Shown: piece after piece, positions 32,502-44,498 of the stretch
Numbering within the stretch: position 1 is the first letter of the stretch
Layout: each line of letters begins with the position of its first letter
Source: Sinotaia quadrata
Lineage: Eukaryota; Mollusca; Gastropoda; Architaenioglossa; Viviparidae
Assembly: GCA_028829895.1 (NCBI GenBank)
Contig: CM054181.1
Coordinates: 13,982,001-14,046,000 of the forward strand
DNA: 64,000 nucleotides
Reading direction: 5' to 3'
The notes under the pieces: generated by a model
The model's database searches: none
Told to the model about the DNA's origin: nothing
The model's input: only the letters and a program-made list of their open reading frames with translations
Made by a program: the position numbers and the translations under genes

Positions 32502-32554
32502 ATCATATTACCTGCATTGTTAAATCATTTTAAAATGATTATCATATTACGCGC
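32502..32554. repeat. Two-unit tandem repeat interrupted by the LTR-like insertion
   Basis: Unit one is TATCATATTA-CCTGC-ATTGTTAAATCAT..., and unit two starts TATCATATTA-CGCGC and resumes after the insertion at 34173 as CGTGC-ATTGTTAAATCAT. The uninterrupted first unit therefore shows what the empty target looked like. Confidence 0.75.
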
Positions 32555-34172
32555 TGTAAATTTGCCTATCTCTATTTCTAAATTTAATTGTTTAATAAAT
32601 TGTTAAATGTCAATGTGATTCGACCTTGGGCACTGCTTATATAGTACTTTTTTTGTAAGTGTCAGAGTTGGAGTAAACAACTCAGGTAAAGAATGTGCTA
32701 GAACTTGTTGATGTACTCGAAACCAATTCCAACCGGAAGAGTAGTTTTATTATCTAATGGTTAACAATTTACAAGAACGAGACCAGTCAATGGGCTGAGA
32801 TCAAAGTTTATCTTCTGAAATAATTCTAATTTCTAATCACTTTGAATTTGGTGTGGCAAAAGTTCAGTCATGAAGGGGGCTATTAGTTTAACGGTAAGTT
32901 AACTGATTGATCAAGAGAGAATGGACTTACAAATATTTCGTGCATTTTTTATTTATTATAGTTGCGTTTCATAAAGAGGTGTACTATGTGAGTAGTCTAT
33001 TACTTCTACAATTGTGAATTATGAATTGTGAATTGTGTTAAACACACGACATTATTTCCAGTGAACACATATTCATAAACTAGTGTGTTGTATTTATTAT
33101 GCTGTGTGCGTTTATCGGGCTAATAAATACTGTTGCATGAAACTGTCAGTTGAGACTTGAATGTAAGAAAGAATGGAGTCAGAGATGAATAAACTTGAAA
33201 AAATATTGTTTGTCCCCTTGTTATATTTTACGGAGAAGAAGCATCTTTCTTTAAATCCTAGAATCTCTGGAATTTCTAGAATTTTCCGGTTTATTGATTT
33301 ATAAATTGCTATGACCATGGTAGATTCAAGAAGTATCTACCCTTAATGTGTAAGTATAAGGATACACTGCACTCTGTTTACATGTTTGATGGCAAAGAAT
33401 GCTTGACTACATTTCTGGCATAAGGAAGTTACTGGAAATTGCTACAATGTTGTTCTTCTTGAGGAAACTAATACCATGAAGGAGTGCCCAGATTAGTTTT
33501 TAGAGAACAGCAGCTCATGGAACATCACACAACATACTGGAGAAACATGTGGAGATTTGACAATTCTGTTGTAAACAATAAACTTCTGACATTGTTACAA
33601 AAGCGTGCAAAAGATTATTGCTGCATCCTGTAGACAATGTTATGTACAAACTATTATCACTTATCTCTCTATAACTCCATTTCTATTCTCTGATAATAAT
33701 TAGTCTGTTGAATTATCATATTTTAGAATATAAAACTGTATACGTTTAATTATTCAAACGTGGTTTGAAATACTGATGTCAAATGATATTTTCATTGTAT
33801 ATGTTATATGTATATTTGATTGTTGATTTAATACATTTATTGACCTTACACATATTGATAACCATATGTTGAAGAGATAGGTGATGGGTGGAAACTTGCT
33901 AAGTATAGATTAAAGACGGATTTATCTTCTCCTTAGGTAAGAAGTTTTCCACCTACAGAAATATAGTGTGATAGTAAATGTTTGTCATTAATTTTGTGGA
34001 AGAGAGAAAACTATTACAGCGCCTGCATATCCGCCATGTGAAAGAGACGAGTGGTGTCTTGTGGAGAATTATTAATAACGTAAAGTAAGAATCTCATCAC
34101 TTGTAATTAGTTATGGATGATTAATAAATAATAATAATCATAACCAATCACTAGGGTGGGGTTAGTGTCACA
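32555..34172. mobile_element. Complete copy of a 1.6 kb LTR-like repeat (putative solo LTR)
   Basis: A 1618-bp AT-rich block starting TGTAAATTTG and ending TGTCACA, flanked by a 5-bp near-duplication CGCGC/CGTGC. It sits inside one unit of a local tandem repeat whose other unit is intact. TG...CA ends, the 5-bp duplication and absence of coding capacity fit a solo LTR of a Ty3/gypsy-type element, but no internal region or partner LTR is in the window, and the orientation is uncertain. Related partial copies lie at 4577-5600, 19434-19506, 56067-56860, 57905-58310 and 58340-59765. It is unrelated in sequence to the Gmr1-like LTRs. A non-autonomous element of another class remains possible. Confidence 0.6.
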
Positions 34173-34177
34173 CGTGC

Positions 34178-34886
34178 ATTGTTAAATCATTTAAAAGTGA
34201 TATTTGATTTACAGTTGATTTACTTGTAACCTATTCAGGGTGTCATTTTATTTACTCAATATTTCATTTATTTTAATCTATTTATAATATAATTCCTTTA
34301 ATATTTGTATATTTACAAACAGTTTATTTACGCTATGCTTAATTGATTTTCATATATTTAAACATGTGATATATTTATAAAGCCATTTCATTTACACCTA
34401 ATGTCATTTTCTATCAACAAAAGTAAACATTGCCAGTTTATTTGAATTGTAGTTAATTTACTCTCACATATTTTACCAGATTTTTTTAATTAATTTACTT
34501 TCATGTTGTTGTGTTTTTCGAAAAAATATATTAAGACTGGGTATATTCATAACATAACAACTAAATGTCATTAGCAAACCTAACAAAACGCACTGGGGAA
34601 AAATCCCTCTATATGCATACATTAAAACGTTTGAATATGTACATTTTAAGTACTATTTATAGAAATGACCAAATTTAGACTTGTTCAAACTTTATATTTG
34701 AAAATAGAAGTAATAACCCCAGTGTTGATTATTAGAAAATAAGAATATAAAAGAATTGCAAATGAAAATTTTACATAATATTGATTGTTTCGCTTTTCTG
34801 TTGTTAGTGGCCTCTTGGAAGATTTGAATGTTTTGAGTGATTCTGCCATCTTTCTGTTTTCTTTAAAAATGTTGTCGTCTATTGCA
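34178..34886. other. Unassigned AT-rich spacer
   Basis: Nothing recognised beyond the remainder of the interrupted tandem unit at 34178-34202. Confidence 0.4.
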
Positions 34887-34999
34887 GATGACGGGTATTA
34901 TTTTTTTATTTGTTAGTGGTGGTCTTTCTCGTTGCTGTTAATGTTGTTGTATTGTTGCTGTTGATGTTGTTGTATTGTTGGCGTATTGCGGTGGGTAAG
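34887..34999 (+). repeat. Dispersed duplicate, copy 1
   Basis: GATGACGGGTATTATTTTTT, a GTTGTTGTATTG block and GGCGTATTGCGGTGGGTAA recur at 36757-36830 in the same orientation. This copy carries an additional 38-39 bp, including a tandem GTTGTTGTATTGTT duplication. Confidence 0.85.
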
Positions 35000-35054
35000 T
35001 TAAGTTGCTGTGTTGTCAATCGCGTCGTATACTGTAGACTAATGTAAATTCAAT

Positions 35055-35195
35055 GTCACACACCCACACCCACACACACTTGCACACACATACCAACACA
35101 CGTACGCATTCACACACACGCACGCACATATATACCAAACCACGCACGCACTCAATGCGCACACACGCACATATATACCAACACACGCACGCAAT
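35055..35195. repeat. CA-rich repeat with ACGCACGCA words
   Basis: Three irregular units of CACATATATACCA(A)ACCACGCACGCA. Low-complexity. Confidence 0.75.
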
Positions 35196-35199
35196 TAAA

Positions 35200-36339
35200 A
35201 TGAACCGCAATAAACGCTGCAGCTTGAATTAATAACTGAGAAGTAACATCACTTGCCCAGAGCTTTGCATTGCGCGTGAACATACTCAGTTAAGAGCAAT
35301 ACCTCCAACCCTACCATCAACTTCTCTCTCGCTAGTCTCACACTTTTCCGCTTGACAAGGCCTTCTATTAACTCCCATTTTTGCCAGATAGTCTCCCTTG
35401 AGGTGATCCTAAGCCGTCTTGAATGGCATTAGACCCAGACCAACCGTCACTGCGCGTCTTGAAAGGTTTCAAATTCAGGGTACAGGAGACGCTTGGCCGG
35501 GTAGACAAGGAGACCCCTAGTCACACGTCGGATCTGCTTATCAGCGATGCCTGAACGCCAGTGTACGCGGAAACATTGGTGGTCGGACCTTGTGGTTGAG
35601 TAGAGGCACGAGTCACGCCTTCTGTACATCTCTGCGCTCCGCCTGGCTGCCAGTGACGAGCAGTTGGGGCTAAATGCTCAAGTGGTATTGGCCCATCAGC
35701 AACCAGGGAAAAAGAATATTATGGATATCAAGGAAATGCGGGTTTGTGCGTTGCTGATCAGTGCATGTGTCCTAAACAAATTTCATGTGTCTGTGCTACG
35801 TGCACGAGTACTCTTTGAAGTGCAAAAATTCCAAAATTGAAAAACCCGTATTCCAGAAAATATGACCACTGAATTTAAGTTCATGGTGAGTGTTTGTGTA
35901 TGTGTGTCTTTATTCTCGGTGTATGTGTATGTAAAAGCAAAAAAGAGTGATGTTTAATTTGACGTCAGCAGTAGATCTATAAGTAAGTGCACTCTGGTAT
36001 AAATGCAATTCAGCCATTCAATTTAGTGTGTTAGAAGAGTTACATACTATATAAAATTGACTTTGTTTGAAGTTGCTGGGAATATTTTTGTTTGGCTCAA
36101 ACTCATTTCATGTGATTGTAATTGTAATTGTAATTTACGTCCTATATACTCAGTTCATATGATGGCAAACACTGGAAGCGTTTATGTTCTGTTCATACTC
36201 AGTTCACGTGATAATAAACTTAGGAAATATAAATGGACACTCAGTCCATTTGGTTAAAGATACAAAGGCAGTTTGGACAGAAGGCAAAACATTTTCATGA
36301 GCGAATGTTGACCATAAGAGAAAAAAATAAACATGAACT
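35200..36339. other. Unassigned spacer, GC-richer at 35340-35720
   Basis: About 380 bp (35340-35720) is clearly richer in GC and CpG than its surroundings and free of tandem repeats. It might be a fragment of an exon or a dispersed element; no reading frame in it is recognisable. A CRE octamer lies at 35960-35967. Confidence 0.4.
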
Positions 36340-36715
36340 GGAGTATTAGTGGTTGACCTTGACAACCATGTCTTCTACAACAGAAAAGCAACTAATGCCA
36401 ATGTCTTTCACAAGAGGTAAAAATTCCGCCCCTTTGTCTTTCACAACAGATAAAATATACAACGCCTATGTTTTCCACAAGGTAAACACACACACATACC
36501 GCCCATGTCTTTCACAAGAGATAAAATACTTCACCTCCTACCTTCTACAACAGGTAAAAAACCCACGCCTATATCTTCCACAAGAGATTAAAAGAAGGTG
36601 CAGAAGTCTTTCACAACAGGAAAAAACGTACACTCTTTGTCTTCCGCAGCAGGTAGAGAGATCCAAAACCTTGTCTTCCGCAACAAATAAAATACCCGCG
36701 CCCTTGTCTTTCACA
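36340..36715. repeat. Degenerate 30-45 bp minisatellite
   Basis: Copies of GTCTTTCACAACAGGTAAAA, with CTTCCGCAGCAGG, CTTCCACAAGAG and CTTCTACAACAGG variants, about ten units. The 147-residue frame through it is repeat-derived. Confidence 0.82.
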
Positions 36716-36756
36716 CCACTACCACCACCATCAACCCTTGCTAGCTTCTCTTGCTT

Positions 36757-36830
36757 GATGACGGGTATTATTTTTTTATTTGTTCGTTGCTGTTAATGTT
36801 GTTGTATTGTTGGCGTATTGTGGTGGGTAA
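36757..36830 (+). repeat. Dispersed duplicate, copy 2
   Basis: Shorter copy of 34887-34999, about 1.87 kb downstream, same orientation. Confidence 0.85.
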
Positions 36831-36848
36831 CAGGGGACGACAGAAAGA

Positions 36849-37112
36849 TGACGTCACACACTCGTATGTGCGTCTCCTGCAACACAGAGACAATTATTGT
36901 TTGATGCAAATGAAAACAAGCCAACGGAAACGAAACTGAACTGTCTAGACTGACGTCATAAATATTGAAATGTTTCTAGCAGCACGATCCATTGGACAAA
37001 GTCTATGACCTCATGGACCATTAAAGTGCGCTCCGTCCTAAATGAGTGTCCAATTTACTTAGCGGTCTAGCGACAGTACTCCACACAATACTTACAGACT
37101 CAACTGACGTCA
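36849..37112. promoter_or_regulatory. Second group of three CRE octamers
   Basis: TGACGTCA at 36849-36856, 36951-36958 and 37105-37112, in non-repetitive sequence. Confidence 0.4.
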
Positions 37113-37302
37113 CAGCCCAGTTCAAAGGTCTGCTCAAAATCCAATCAGTTTCTTTCTTTCTCTCTCTCTCTTTTTTAAAAAATCCTAACAGTAACTTTGC
37201 TTTCCTCTGCTTGTTCATCCGACACTGGCGGGTATTTTGCTTTATGGCAGGAGATTCGTTCGGGCTCTGGTGCCCGGACCACCCAGATCACAGCACTACA
37301 CG

Positions 37303-37313
37303 GTGCATTGTGG
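37303..37313 (-). promoter_or_regulatory. ZNF143-like core CCACAATGCAC
   Basis: GTGCATTGTGG on the plus strand, followed by GCC; close to the CCCAYAATGCAYYG core. It lies in a GC-richer, repeat-free stretch (37220-37390). The same 11-mer is at 50319-50329. Confidence 0.3.
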
Positions 37314-37393
37314 GCCTGCCAACCAGCCTCGCGCTTGTCAGTGGCCATAGCTGCAAACAGCATTGATTCTGACACTTTCGTGACAAAAGTTCC

Positions 37394-37394
37394 C

Positions 37395-37466
<72 letters not shown>
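37394..37466. repeat. (ATCT)n microsatellite
   Basis: About 18 pure units. Confidence 0.96.
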
Positions 37467-37467
<1 letters not shown>

Positions 37468-37469
37468 GT

Positions 37470-38518
37470 TCGTACTCTTGTGGTCTGTTTGCATTTATGT
37501 ATTTAAAGTAATTAAATCAGTTTCTTTCTTTTTTCTTTCTTTCTTTCTTTCTCCTAATGTTATTCACTAACATATTTATGTTCAATTCCTATTTGTTGTT
37601 GCGACTGTTTGAGTTCTTATCCTGTTGGTTAATACTAAAGCTACAGCTTTGCAACAATAATTATTGAATTTCCATATGGTAACTCTGCATTGGAAAATAC
37701 AGAAAAATGGTAAATTATTATATTATATTTATATTGTTATGATGATCAGTTTTTATTTCAAAGGAATTTATCGTACAAGGTCTTTAACTTATTTTTCTCT
37801 TTAATCTGTAAGGTGCAGCGAAAGTTGTTTCCGAGAGCCATGTGGAATTCTGTATAGCCATGCACTAACTTGAATACTCTAAAATCTGAACGCCCAAGGC
37901 AGTTTCACAGCTAGCAAACGGTGACTGTCGTTATTTGAGTTGTCTTTGCACAAACAACAACCATCGCATGCACTTTTCTAAACTTCGGCCATCTTTGTGC
38001 CCGTAGCAGCAATGAGATTTTCAAGAGTCAGGTGTTTCAACAAGAATATCTTTAGAACTGCAGTCGAGAAATAAAGAAATATTTATTTAGATATCTCAAG
38101 AGCTGGCCATCGTTCCACCCTCCAGAAGATCCCTCACCACCTTCTCCCTTCTCGTCTCCCAATTGTTGTGTGCAGAGTTGTCTGCTCTTTTTTCGCGTCA
38201 GTGGCCTCCCCTTATCGCCTCGTTATGAAGCTCTTGCCGCTCTCCTCCCAAAAGATTGGCTTCACAATAGCGAGCCTGTTGACACTAGCTGCCTTGCATT
38301 AAGTGTGGAAATTACTTTTTAATTGAGAAAAATGTCGCCTTTTGGAAAGGCGAAGACGACTAGCAGATCGAAATATTAGCCTGAAATTCCACACACCCAA
38401 CGTGAAGTATGTCACGTGGTTTTGAGTGTCACGAGGCTTTTGACATGGCTCCTTTCTATACGTGAAAATTAACACTTTCAGCGTACAGTAACGTAGACTT
38501 CTTTTATTTTTTTGTTTG
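37470..38518. other. Unassigned spacer
   Basis: It starts with a (TTTC)n stretch at about 37520-37552. No gene recognised. Confidence 0.4.
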
Positions 38519-38592
38519 TATAGATTACTATAGAATAGATTACTATAGAATAGATTACTATAGAATAGATTACTATAAATAGATTACTTATA
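38519..38592. repeat. 15-bp tandem repeat, five units
   Basis: AGATTACTATAGAAT repeated; the last unit has lost a base. Confidence 0.95.
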
Positions 38593-39120
38593 TGATAATA
38601 ATATTAGAAAAAGACACGACGCTAAAGCGCGTGAGAAAAAATTCACTTCCAAGGACGTGAAGATACCAGTCCAAGAGGTTTTGGTTTCGTCCTGTAATCG
38701 TTATGTGGTTCTGTTGCAGGAGTCTGCAGATACTAGCTCGGACGCTTTCACTTACCCACAACTGAACATCTTATTTTATTTGTTCACATCTCTTTAAATT
38801 CTGCGCTTACCAAGATTTGCGATTGCAACTTCAACAGAACGAACAAAAGATCTGGGGAAAAAACAGCGTGTTTATTGGTCATCTATTAAACAAATTAACA
38901 ATACAAAGAATCTGCTAACATAAACAGCAATACAAGCTTAGCACTAAACAATTTAACAATACAAGATCAGCAGTATGTTGAACGATAAATAAAATGGCTG
39001 GTAACGGTTCTTATGATGATAGTACGGAAAGAAAGTTTGAGACGAGTTAATAAGTAATTTGAATTGATATTTTTGTCAGCAGTTGTGGTATGTTGTGTAC
39101 GGTTGTTCTTAAATAAATTC
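38593..39120. other. Unassigned spacer
   Basis: Nothing recognised. Confidence 0.4.
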
Positions 39121-39131
39121 GTACACACACA

Positions 39132-39178
<47 letters not shown>

Positions 39179-39338
39179 ACACGCATACACACACACGTAC
39201 ACACATACGTACACACACACACACACGTACACACACGCATACACACACACGTACACACATACGTACACACACACACACGTACACACACATACACACACGC
39301 ATACACACACACGTACACACACACACACACACACATTA
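39121..39338. repeat. (CA)n with interspersed GTACAC and GCATAC words
   Basis: CA repeat broken regularly by ACGTAC and GCATAC. A higher-order block of about 56 bp (CGCATACACACACACGTACA...) occurs about twice near 39180-39270. Confidence 0.92.
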
Positions 39339-39961
39339 CAATTAATTTAAAATGCGTCTCACCTAACCTTTGAAGCAGAATAAACACGCAAGCAGAAATA
39401 TTAATGTCGCTATCTAGTGTCGGCGTTTGATAATAAAAATGAATAAAATAAAATTTGAAAATAAGATGGTGGTGGTGAATATTTTTCCTTGAAACGTATA
39501 GGCAAATGGTTACTGTGCAAAATCATCTATCGATCAAGTCTTTCTCCAGTCAGCACCTCTTTGGCGATTTTACATCCATGGAAAGCTTCGGGACTTAAAT
39601 CATCAAACGGGATTACTGAGCGCTCTTAACACGGTCTGTTTGTTCTCGTGTCTTTTGTCTAACAGCCAAACACCCTGCGTTCTCTTTGCTAAGGATCAGT
39701 CCCTAACAGGTTTCCCACCTGTCCTGCCAACGCGCACGATTCGGGGGTAGAGAAGCGCTTGGGGCTGCGCTCCATGTTCCAAGCTCTTCTGCCACCAGAA
39801 GCGAAAGATGCCTACTCGAGGACACGCCTGCTGCCAAGGAGCCGATTGGGGAGTATAAATGGCACTCATTTTGAGGGCATGACATTCATCAGAGTAACAA
39901 CAGGCCTATTAAATCAACCATTCTCCACCGAAAAACTCTTATACCCCAAAGAACATAATCA
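39339..39961. other. Unassigned spacer
   Basis: GC-richer at 39690-39860 without a recognisable frame. Confidence 0.4.
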
Positions 39962-40066
39962 AAACCACAAACACCTAGCCCTTATCACATATCTCATAGC
40001 GACAAACACACTACACCTAGCCTTTATCACATATCTCATAGCAACAAACACACTACACCTACTTTA
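39962..40066. repeat. 43-bp tandem repeat, about 2.4 units
   Basis: Units contain ACACCTAGCC, TTATCACATATCTCATAGC and ACAAACACACT. Confidence 0.92.
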
Positions 40067-41125
40067 AATTTAAAAAAAAAACTACAGACACGAACCAGCC
40101 CACCCCTAAACAAACCCACTAAAAAGACAAAGGCAGAATATATTTTTTTTAAATGTTTATTTTATAAAAAAAAAAACCCACCAAACACACACAGAGGGAA
40201 AAGAATCGGTACCAGACACCCCAGAGACGAACAGGAAACAAAGCACACATCAGCAGAAGCACCTCCAACCACCCTTCCTGAATACAAGAGGAAGGAGGAA
40301 GGCACCACACGAACCAATCAAAAAAACCGAGAACATCGTCAAGATGAAAAGTTTTCCTGCAGTTCCTGTGGAGCGAAGAAGTTAACGGAACGAACAAATG
40401 AACAAGGGCATGGCATTCACAGCCAGAAAGAGAAACAGTTGGCCTTCAAAAGGCTCATGGTCAGCAAATGTTGTCAGAATTTTTTAAAAAAATGTCAGAA
40501 GTTGGTTGAGGGATGTTCTAAATTCTAAGTGGTAGACTATCTTGGTGCCATAGAATCTAACCTTTACTGGCTGAGGTCAAGATGGATGGGGTGTACTGTT
40601 GAAAAGGATAAAGCAAGCAAAAAATAATACATGGAAGCAGATCAATATTTTTTAAATATCGAACAAGTAATTTAAATAATTATTTCCCAACAGAGACTTG
40701 AAAATAACTGTGACGTTGTCTAATGCTTTATCATAAGGATAATTGTATACCTAATCAAAGCAGAAAACTAATTTTGTTGAAGTATAATGGAATTCAGTCA
40801 GCCTTGCGAGAAATATATTCTCCTCGATTTAATTTGCTTCTCTGAAAAGAACAACGCAGCCTGTGATGAGGTAAATATTTCAATTTAAAGATATTTATTT
40901 CTAATGGTGCCATTGAAAGTTGTTGGTTTCTAATAGTGTTTTAGATAGTTGTGTGTCTCTAGTGGCACCTGGTAGTAGCTTTCTATCACCAAGAATCAAG
41001 AACATAATATTTAAAAAAGCAGTAATGTCGAAAGTTAATAAATAAGAGCTAAATAAATCAAACACTTCTTATTCGAATTTATTATAATAAAGTAACATGG
41101 ATGCAACCATGTGATTGATAGAGGT
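40067..41125. other. Unassigned spacer
   Basis: A-rich at 40068-40200; no gene recognised. Confidence 0.4.
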
Positions 41126-41640
41126 TGAGTAGAGGGAAAGATGGAGAGATAGACAAACAAACAGACAAATGGATAGGCAGATGGACAAATAGTGATGGCA
41201 AGGCAGTAAGACACTCACAATAAAGATGTAATATAGACAGATAAACGGACAAACAGATAAGCAGTTATACACATCACTCATAAAGATGTACACAATATAG
41301 ACAGATAAACGGACAAACAGATAAGAAGTTATACACAGTATAGATAGATAGGCAGATAGACACTCACAATAAAGATGTACACAATATAGACAGATAAATG
41401 GACAAATAGATAAGCAGTTATACACAGTATAGATAGATAGGCAGATAGACACTCACAATAAAGATGTACACAATAGAGACAGATAAATGGACAAATAGAT
41501 AAGCAGTTATACACAGTATAGATAGATAGGCAGATAGACACTCACATTAAAGATGTACACAATATAGACAGATAAATGGACAAATAGATAAGCATATAGA
41601 TTTACACAGAATACACATAGATAGATAGGCAGGTCGACAG
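41126..41640. repeat. About 89-bp minisatellite built on GATA/GACA words, about five units
   Basis: Each unit carries AGACAGATAAATGGACAAAT, AGCAGTTATACACAGTATAG, TAGATAGGCAGATAGACA and CTCACAATAAAGATGTACAC. Open frames on the minus strand are repeat products. Confidence 0.9.
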
Positions 41641-41707
41641 ATATATGAATAACGCGAGAGAGTAATAATGAGTGTACGTGTTATTCTGCTCTGTTCAACC
41701 CAAGTAA

Positions 41708-41715
41708 TGACGTCA
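41708..41715. promoter_or_regulatory. Perfect CRE octamer
   Basis: TGACGTCA in non-repetitive sequence. Confidence 0.35.
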
Positions 41716-41921
41716 TGTTAATTGCTCGATAACCAGATCAGTGTGGTCTCAGCACAAACGTCAGCACGTGCTTGCTTCGTCTGAGTGCTTGAGACAAGGC
41801 GGGTGAGAGCGTATCTCATCAGTGTGCATTTGTTTCTTGAACGCACAAGTGCGAAACTGTCGTCTGCGCCTGGATCATAAAGTGTCAACTGCTTCATGGA
41901 CAAGTGACGTTAATATTTGGC

Positions 41922-42118
41922 TTTCTTATGCTGTGACTTACCTGTATCGCTAGCAAGTGAGGTTAATATTGGGCGTACCTGTGCTGTGATTTACCTGTAT
42001 CGCTGACAAGTGACGTTAATATTGGGCGTACATGAACTGTGTGACTTACCTGTATCGCTAACAAGTGTGACGTTAATATTGGGCGTACATGTACTGTGTG
42101 ACTTACCTGTATCGCTGA
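41922..42118. repeat. About 57-bp tandem repeat, about 3.5 units
   Basis: Units contain TTACCTGTATCGCT, ACAAGTGACGTTAATATTGG and GCGTACATG. Confidence 0.92.
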
Positions 42119-42465
42119 TGAAGTCAACCAAGCCACATAGGAGCAGCCATAACGCACGGAGAGTTGTGTAGGAGGAAAACTAACACAAACGGGGTACCGT
42201 TGAGTGACTGAAGGTCAAGTGCCTTTAGACCCAGCTTTTTAGCACGACAAAGAACCCGAACCCTTACTGGGATTTTCATCAACCGGTTGTATATCATTTA
42301 TTTATTGTAAATTTCATTAATTTTTAGAATCTGTTTATTACTGTAATGCCACTCTGAAGAGAGAGGAAGAGAAAGATGGGTGTCCAGTTAGGACAGATTT
42401 TGGGCAAAAATCTTCGAAAGATAAAGAAATCATTATAAAAATAAAGGATTTGATTTCCCTCAACT
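42119..42465. other. Unassigned spacer
   Basis: Nothing recognised. Confidence 0.4.
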
Positions 42466-42780
42466 TCATCATAATCACAATTACCATCATATCATTACTA
42501 TCAACACTACCATTATGATCACTATAATCATAAATATAAATATCGTCATTAAACTTCATCATCATCATCATGGTCACACCACCATCACCACCACCATCGT
42601 CGTCGTAATCGTCATCATCACTGTCATCATCGTCGCCAGCATCACCGTCATCCTCACCACCACCATCACCATCCATCAATATCGTCGTCGTCAGCATAAC
42701 TGTCATCGTCATCACTACAACCACCAGCACCAGCACCAGCATCACCATCCTCATCATTACTAGCATCATCATTCAACTAC
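42466..42780. repeat. Interrupted (ATC)n/(ACC)n trinucleotide repeat
   Basis: CATCATCAC, CACCACCATC and CGTCGTC words in phase over about 310 bp. The Asp/Met- and His/Ile-rich frames on both strands are repeat products. Confidence 0.9.
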
Positions 42781-43978
42781 TACAATCAACATCATGATAG
42801 TTACATAACAGCAGCAATTATCGTCAGCATCTTCATGATAATAAGAGTCTTCTTCACCCCTTACCCACCCACCCCTCAGCACTATAGATCTGTCAATATT
42901 GACTCTGCCGAAGATTCAGTTGTTTCTACAAATGTGTAATTTACGAATATTTTCTCGAAATGATGACGAGCAGTCTTCTAATTAGAGCTAAATGCTGACA
43001 TTAAACGAAATTAATAATTTTCCTTTCTTCTGAACACCAGTGTGGCCTGTTCACGACCAACAACTGCCGCTCCGAACACAAAGATCTAGTTAAGATTTTG
43101 CCAGGAAGCTGAACTTAGCTAGCAAGGTAGGCAGTGGAGAGGGTTGGAGGAGTGGTGGGGGGGGGAAGGGCTGCAAACATACCAGCGTAATTGAAATATA
43201 GAGAGAGGTAATTTAATCTATTGCCGGTTTTAGTTAAAGTCACCCAATTGAAACAGAGACACGTGTATTTGCGAGTAACAGTTTTGAACTTAGTTCAAAG
43301 ATGAAGTCACGCAGAGGTCTACTTTCTATAGAGTACGCTCCCTTTCATCTGTAATACTGACATCAGTCAGGACGTGTATCGCAAGGTCCTGGACAATTCT
43401 TTTATTCAACCGGTGTTTCTGTCTAACTGGCTAGTTCAACTACAGTAAATATCATTCTTTCACATTGTCCTTGCGTGCAGAACTGACTTATTGTTCCCAC
43501 AAGACATCAAAAAGCCAGGGTGGAAAATATGTGCCAATCTGTTCAAAGACCTCAAGATTACGGATATCCCAGTTTTACTAGCCAGGGAACAATGGCTACC
43601 GGAGGCGCCCCCCCCCCCCTCTCCTTGTTAGTTTCATAGCTATCCGGACTGTTTACTGCACATTTCCCTCCACTCCACCCCGCTGAAGTACAAAGTATGA
43701 ACTCGGTCTAGCTCCCAATGTACACCGAGACTCCTTTTTAATTTATACGAGAGAACGCGTGGTGAAACTAGCGATGCTTCAGCCATTGTCGCGACTTTGA
43801 GAGTAGGTGTGGGTGGGTGGGGGGAATCGCTTTTCGGCAACATCTGCCGTAAGCCGTTTCGCTATATTTGTTTTACGTGACTTTTCACTGTTTGCGACAA
43901 CTAAAACTTTTTACTAACGTCATCATAGCGCACAATGGATCTCTCCGCGTGTACCGCACAGTTTTAAAGGTAAATACA
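42781..43978. other. Unassigned spacer with G/C homopolymer runs
   Basis: G-run near 43156-43165, C-run near 43609-43618, and GTGGGTGGGTGGGGGG near 43809-43824. No gene supported. Confidence 0.4.
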
Positions 43979-43979
43979 T

Positions 43980-44033
<54 letters not shown>
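43979..44033. repeat. (GA)n microsatellite
   Basis: About 26 GA units. Confidence 0.96.
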
Positions 44034-44037
<4 letters not shown>

Positions 44038-44128
44038 AAGAGGGAGATACAGAGAGAGATGTTGGTTGGGTTGGGGGAAGGATGATTGGAGACGCGCGGA
44101 AAATTATGGCCAGTGAGATGGAGTGTCG

Positions 44129-44303
44129 AGGAGGGGGGGCGGGGGGGGGGGGCGAGAGAAGAACACACAAAAGGAGAGAAAGCAAGATGAATATAAAAAA
44201 ATATGTAGTTAGGAGTGAGAGAAGTACAGAGATATAATGGAAGACGACAGACGAACGAGAGGAAGACAAAAGAAAATAAGGGGGGGGGAGGGGAGGGGAG
44301 GGG
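44129..44303 (+). other. Two G-quadruplex-prone stretches
   Basis: G7-C-G12 at about 44132-44152, and a run of eight or more G followed by three AGGGG units at 44280-44303. The second meets the strict four-run G-quadruplex pattern with one-base loops. Confidence 0.75.
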
Positions 44304-44440
44304 AATAAATGACACAAATAGGTTTAGGGAGAGAGAAATACAGTAGGAGTCGTATGTTCGTTTGCGAGGGAGAGAGTTAGAGGCACCAAGAAGGGGGGAA
44401 AAGAAATGCAGGAAGTTGTGTGTATAAGAGAGAAGGGAAG

Positions 44441-44497
<57 letters not shown>

Positions 44498-44498
44498 G
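44441..44498. repeat. (GT)n microsatellite
   Basis: About 28 uninterrupted units. Confidence 0.96.

Noticed and set aside
36353..36796. 147-codon plus-strand frame
   Set aside because: It follows a degenerate minisatellite of GTCTTTCACAACAGG words and has no family signature.
38967..39387. Cys/Val-rich and Thr/His-rich frames of about 92-121 codons
   Set aside because: Translation of (CA)n/(TG)n; both strands open.
42338..42772. 144-codon Asp/Met-rich frame
   Set aside because: Translation of the interrupted ATC/ACC trinucleotide repeat.
43923..44317. Pro/Ser/Leu-rich minus-strand frames of 117-130 codons
   Set aside because: They run through (GA)n and G-rich runs; composition-driven.
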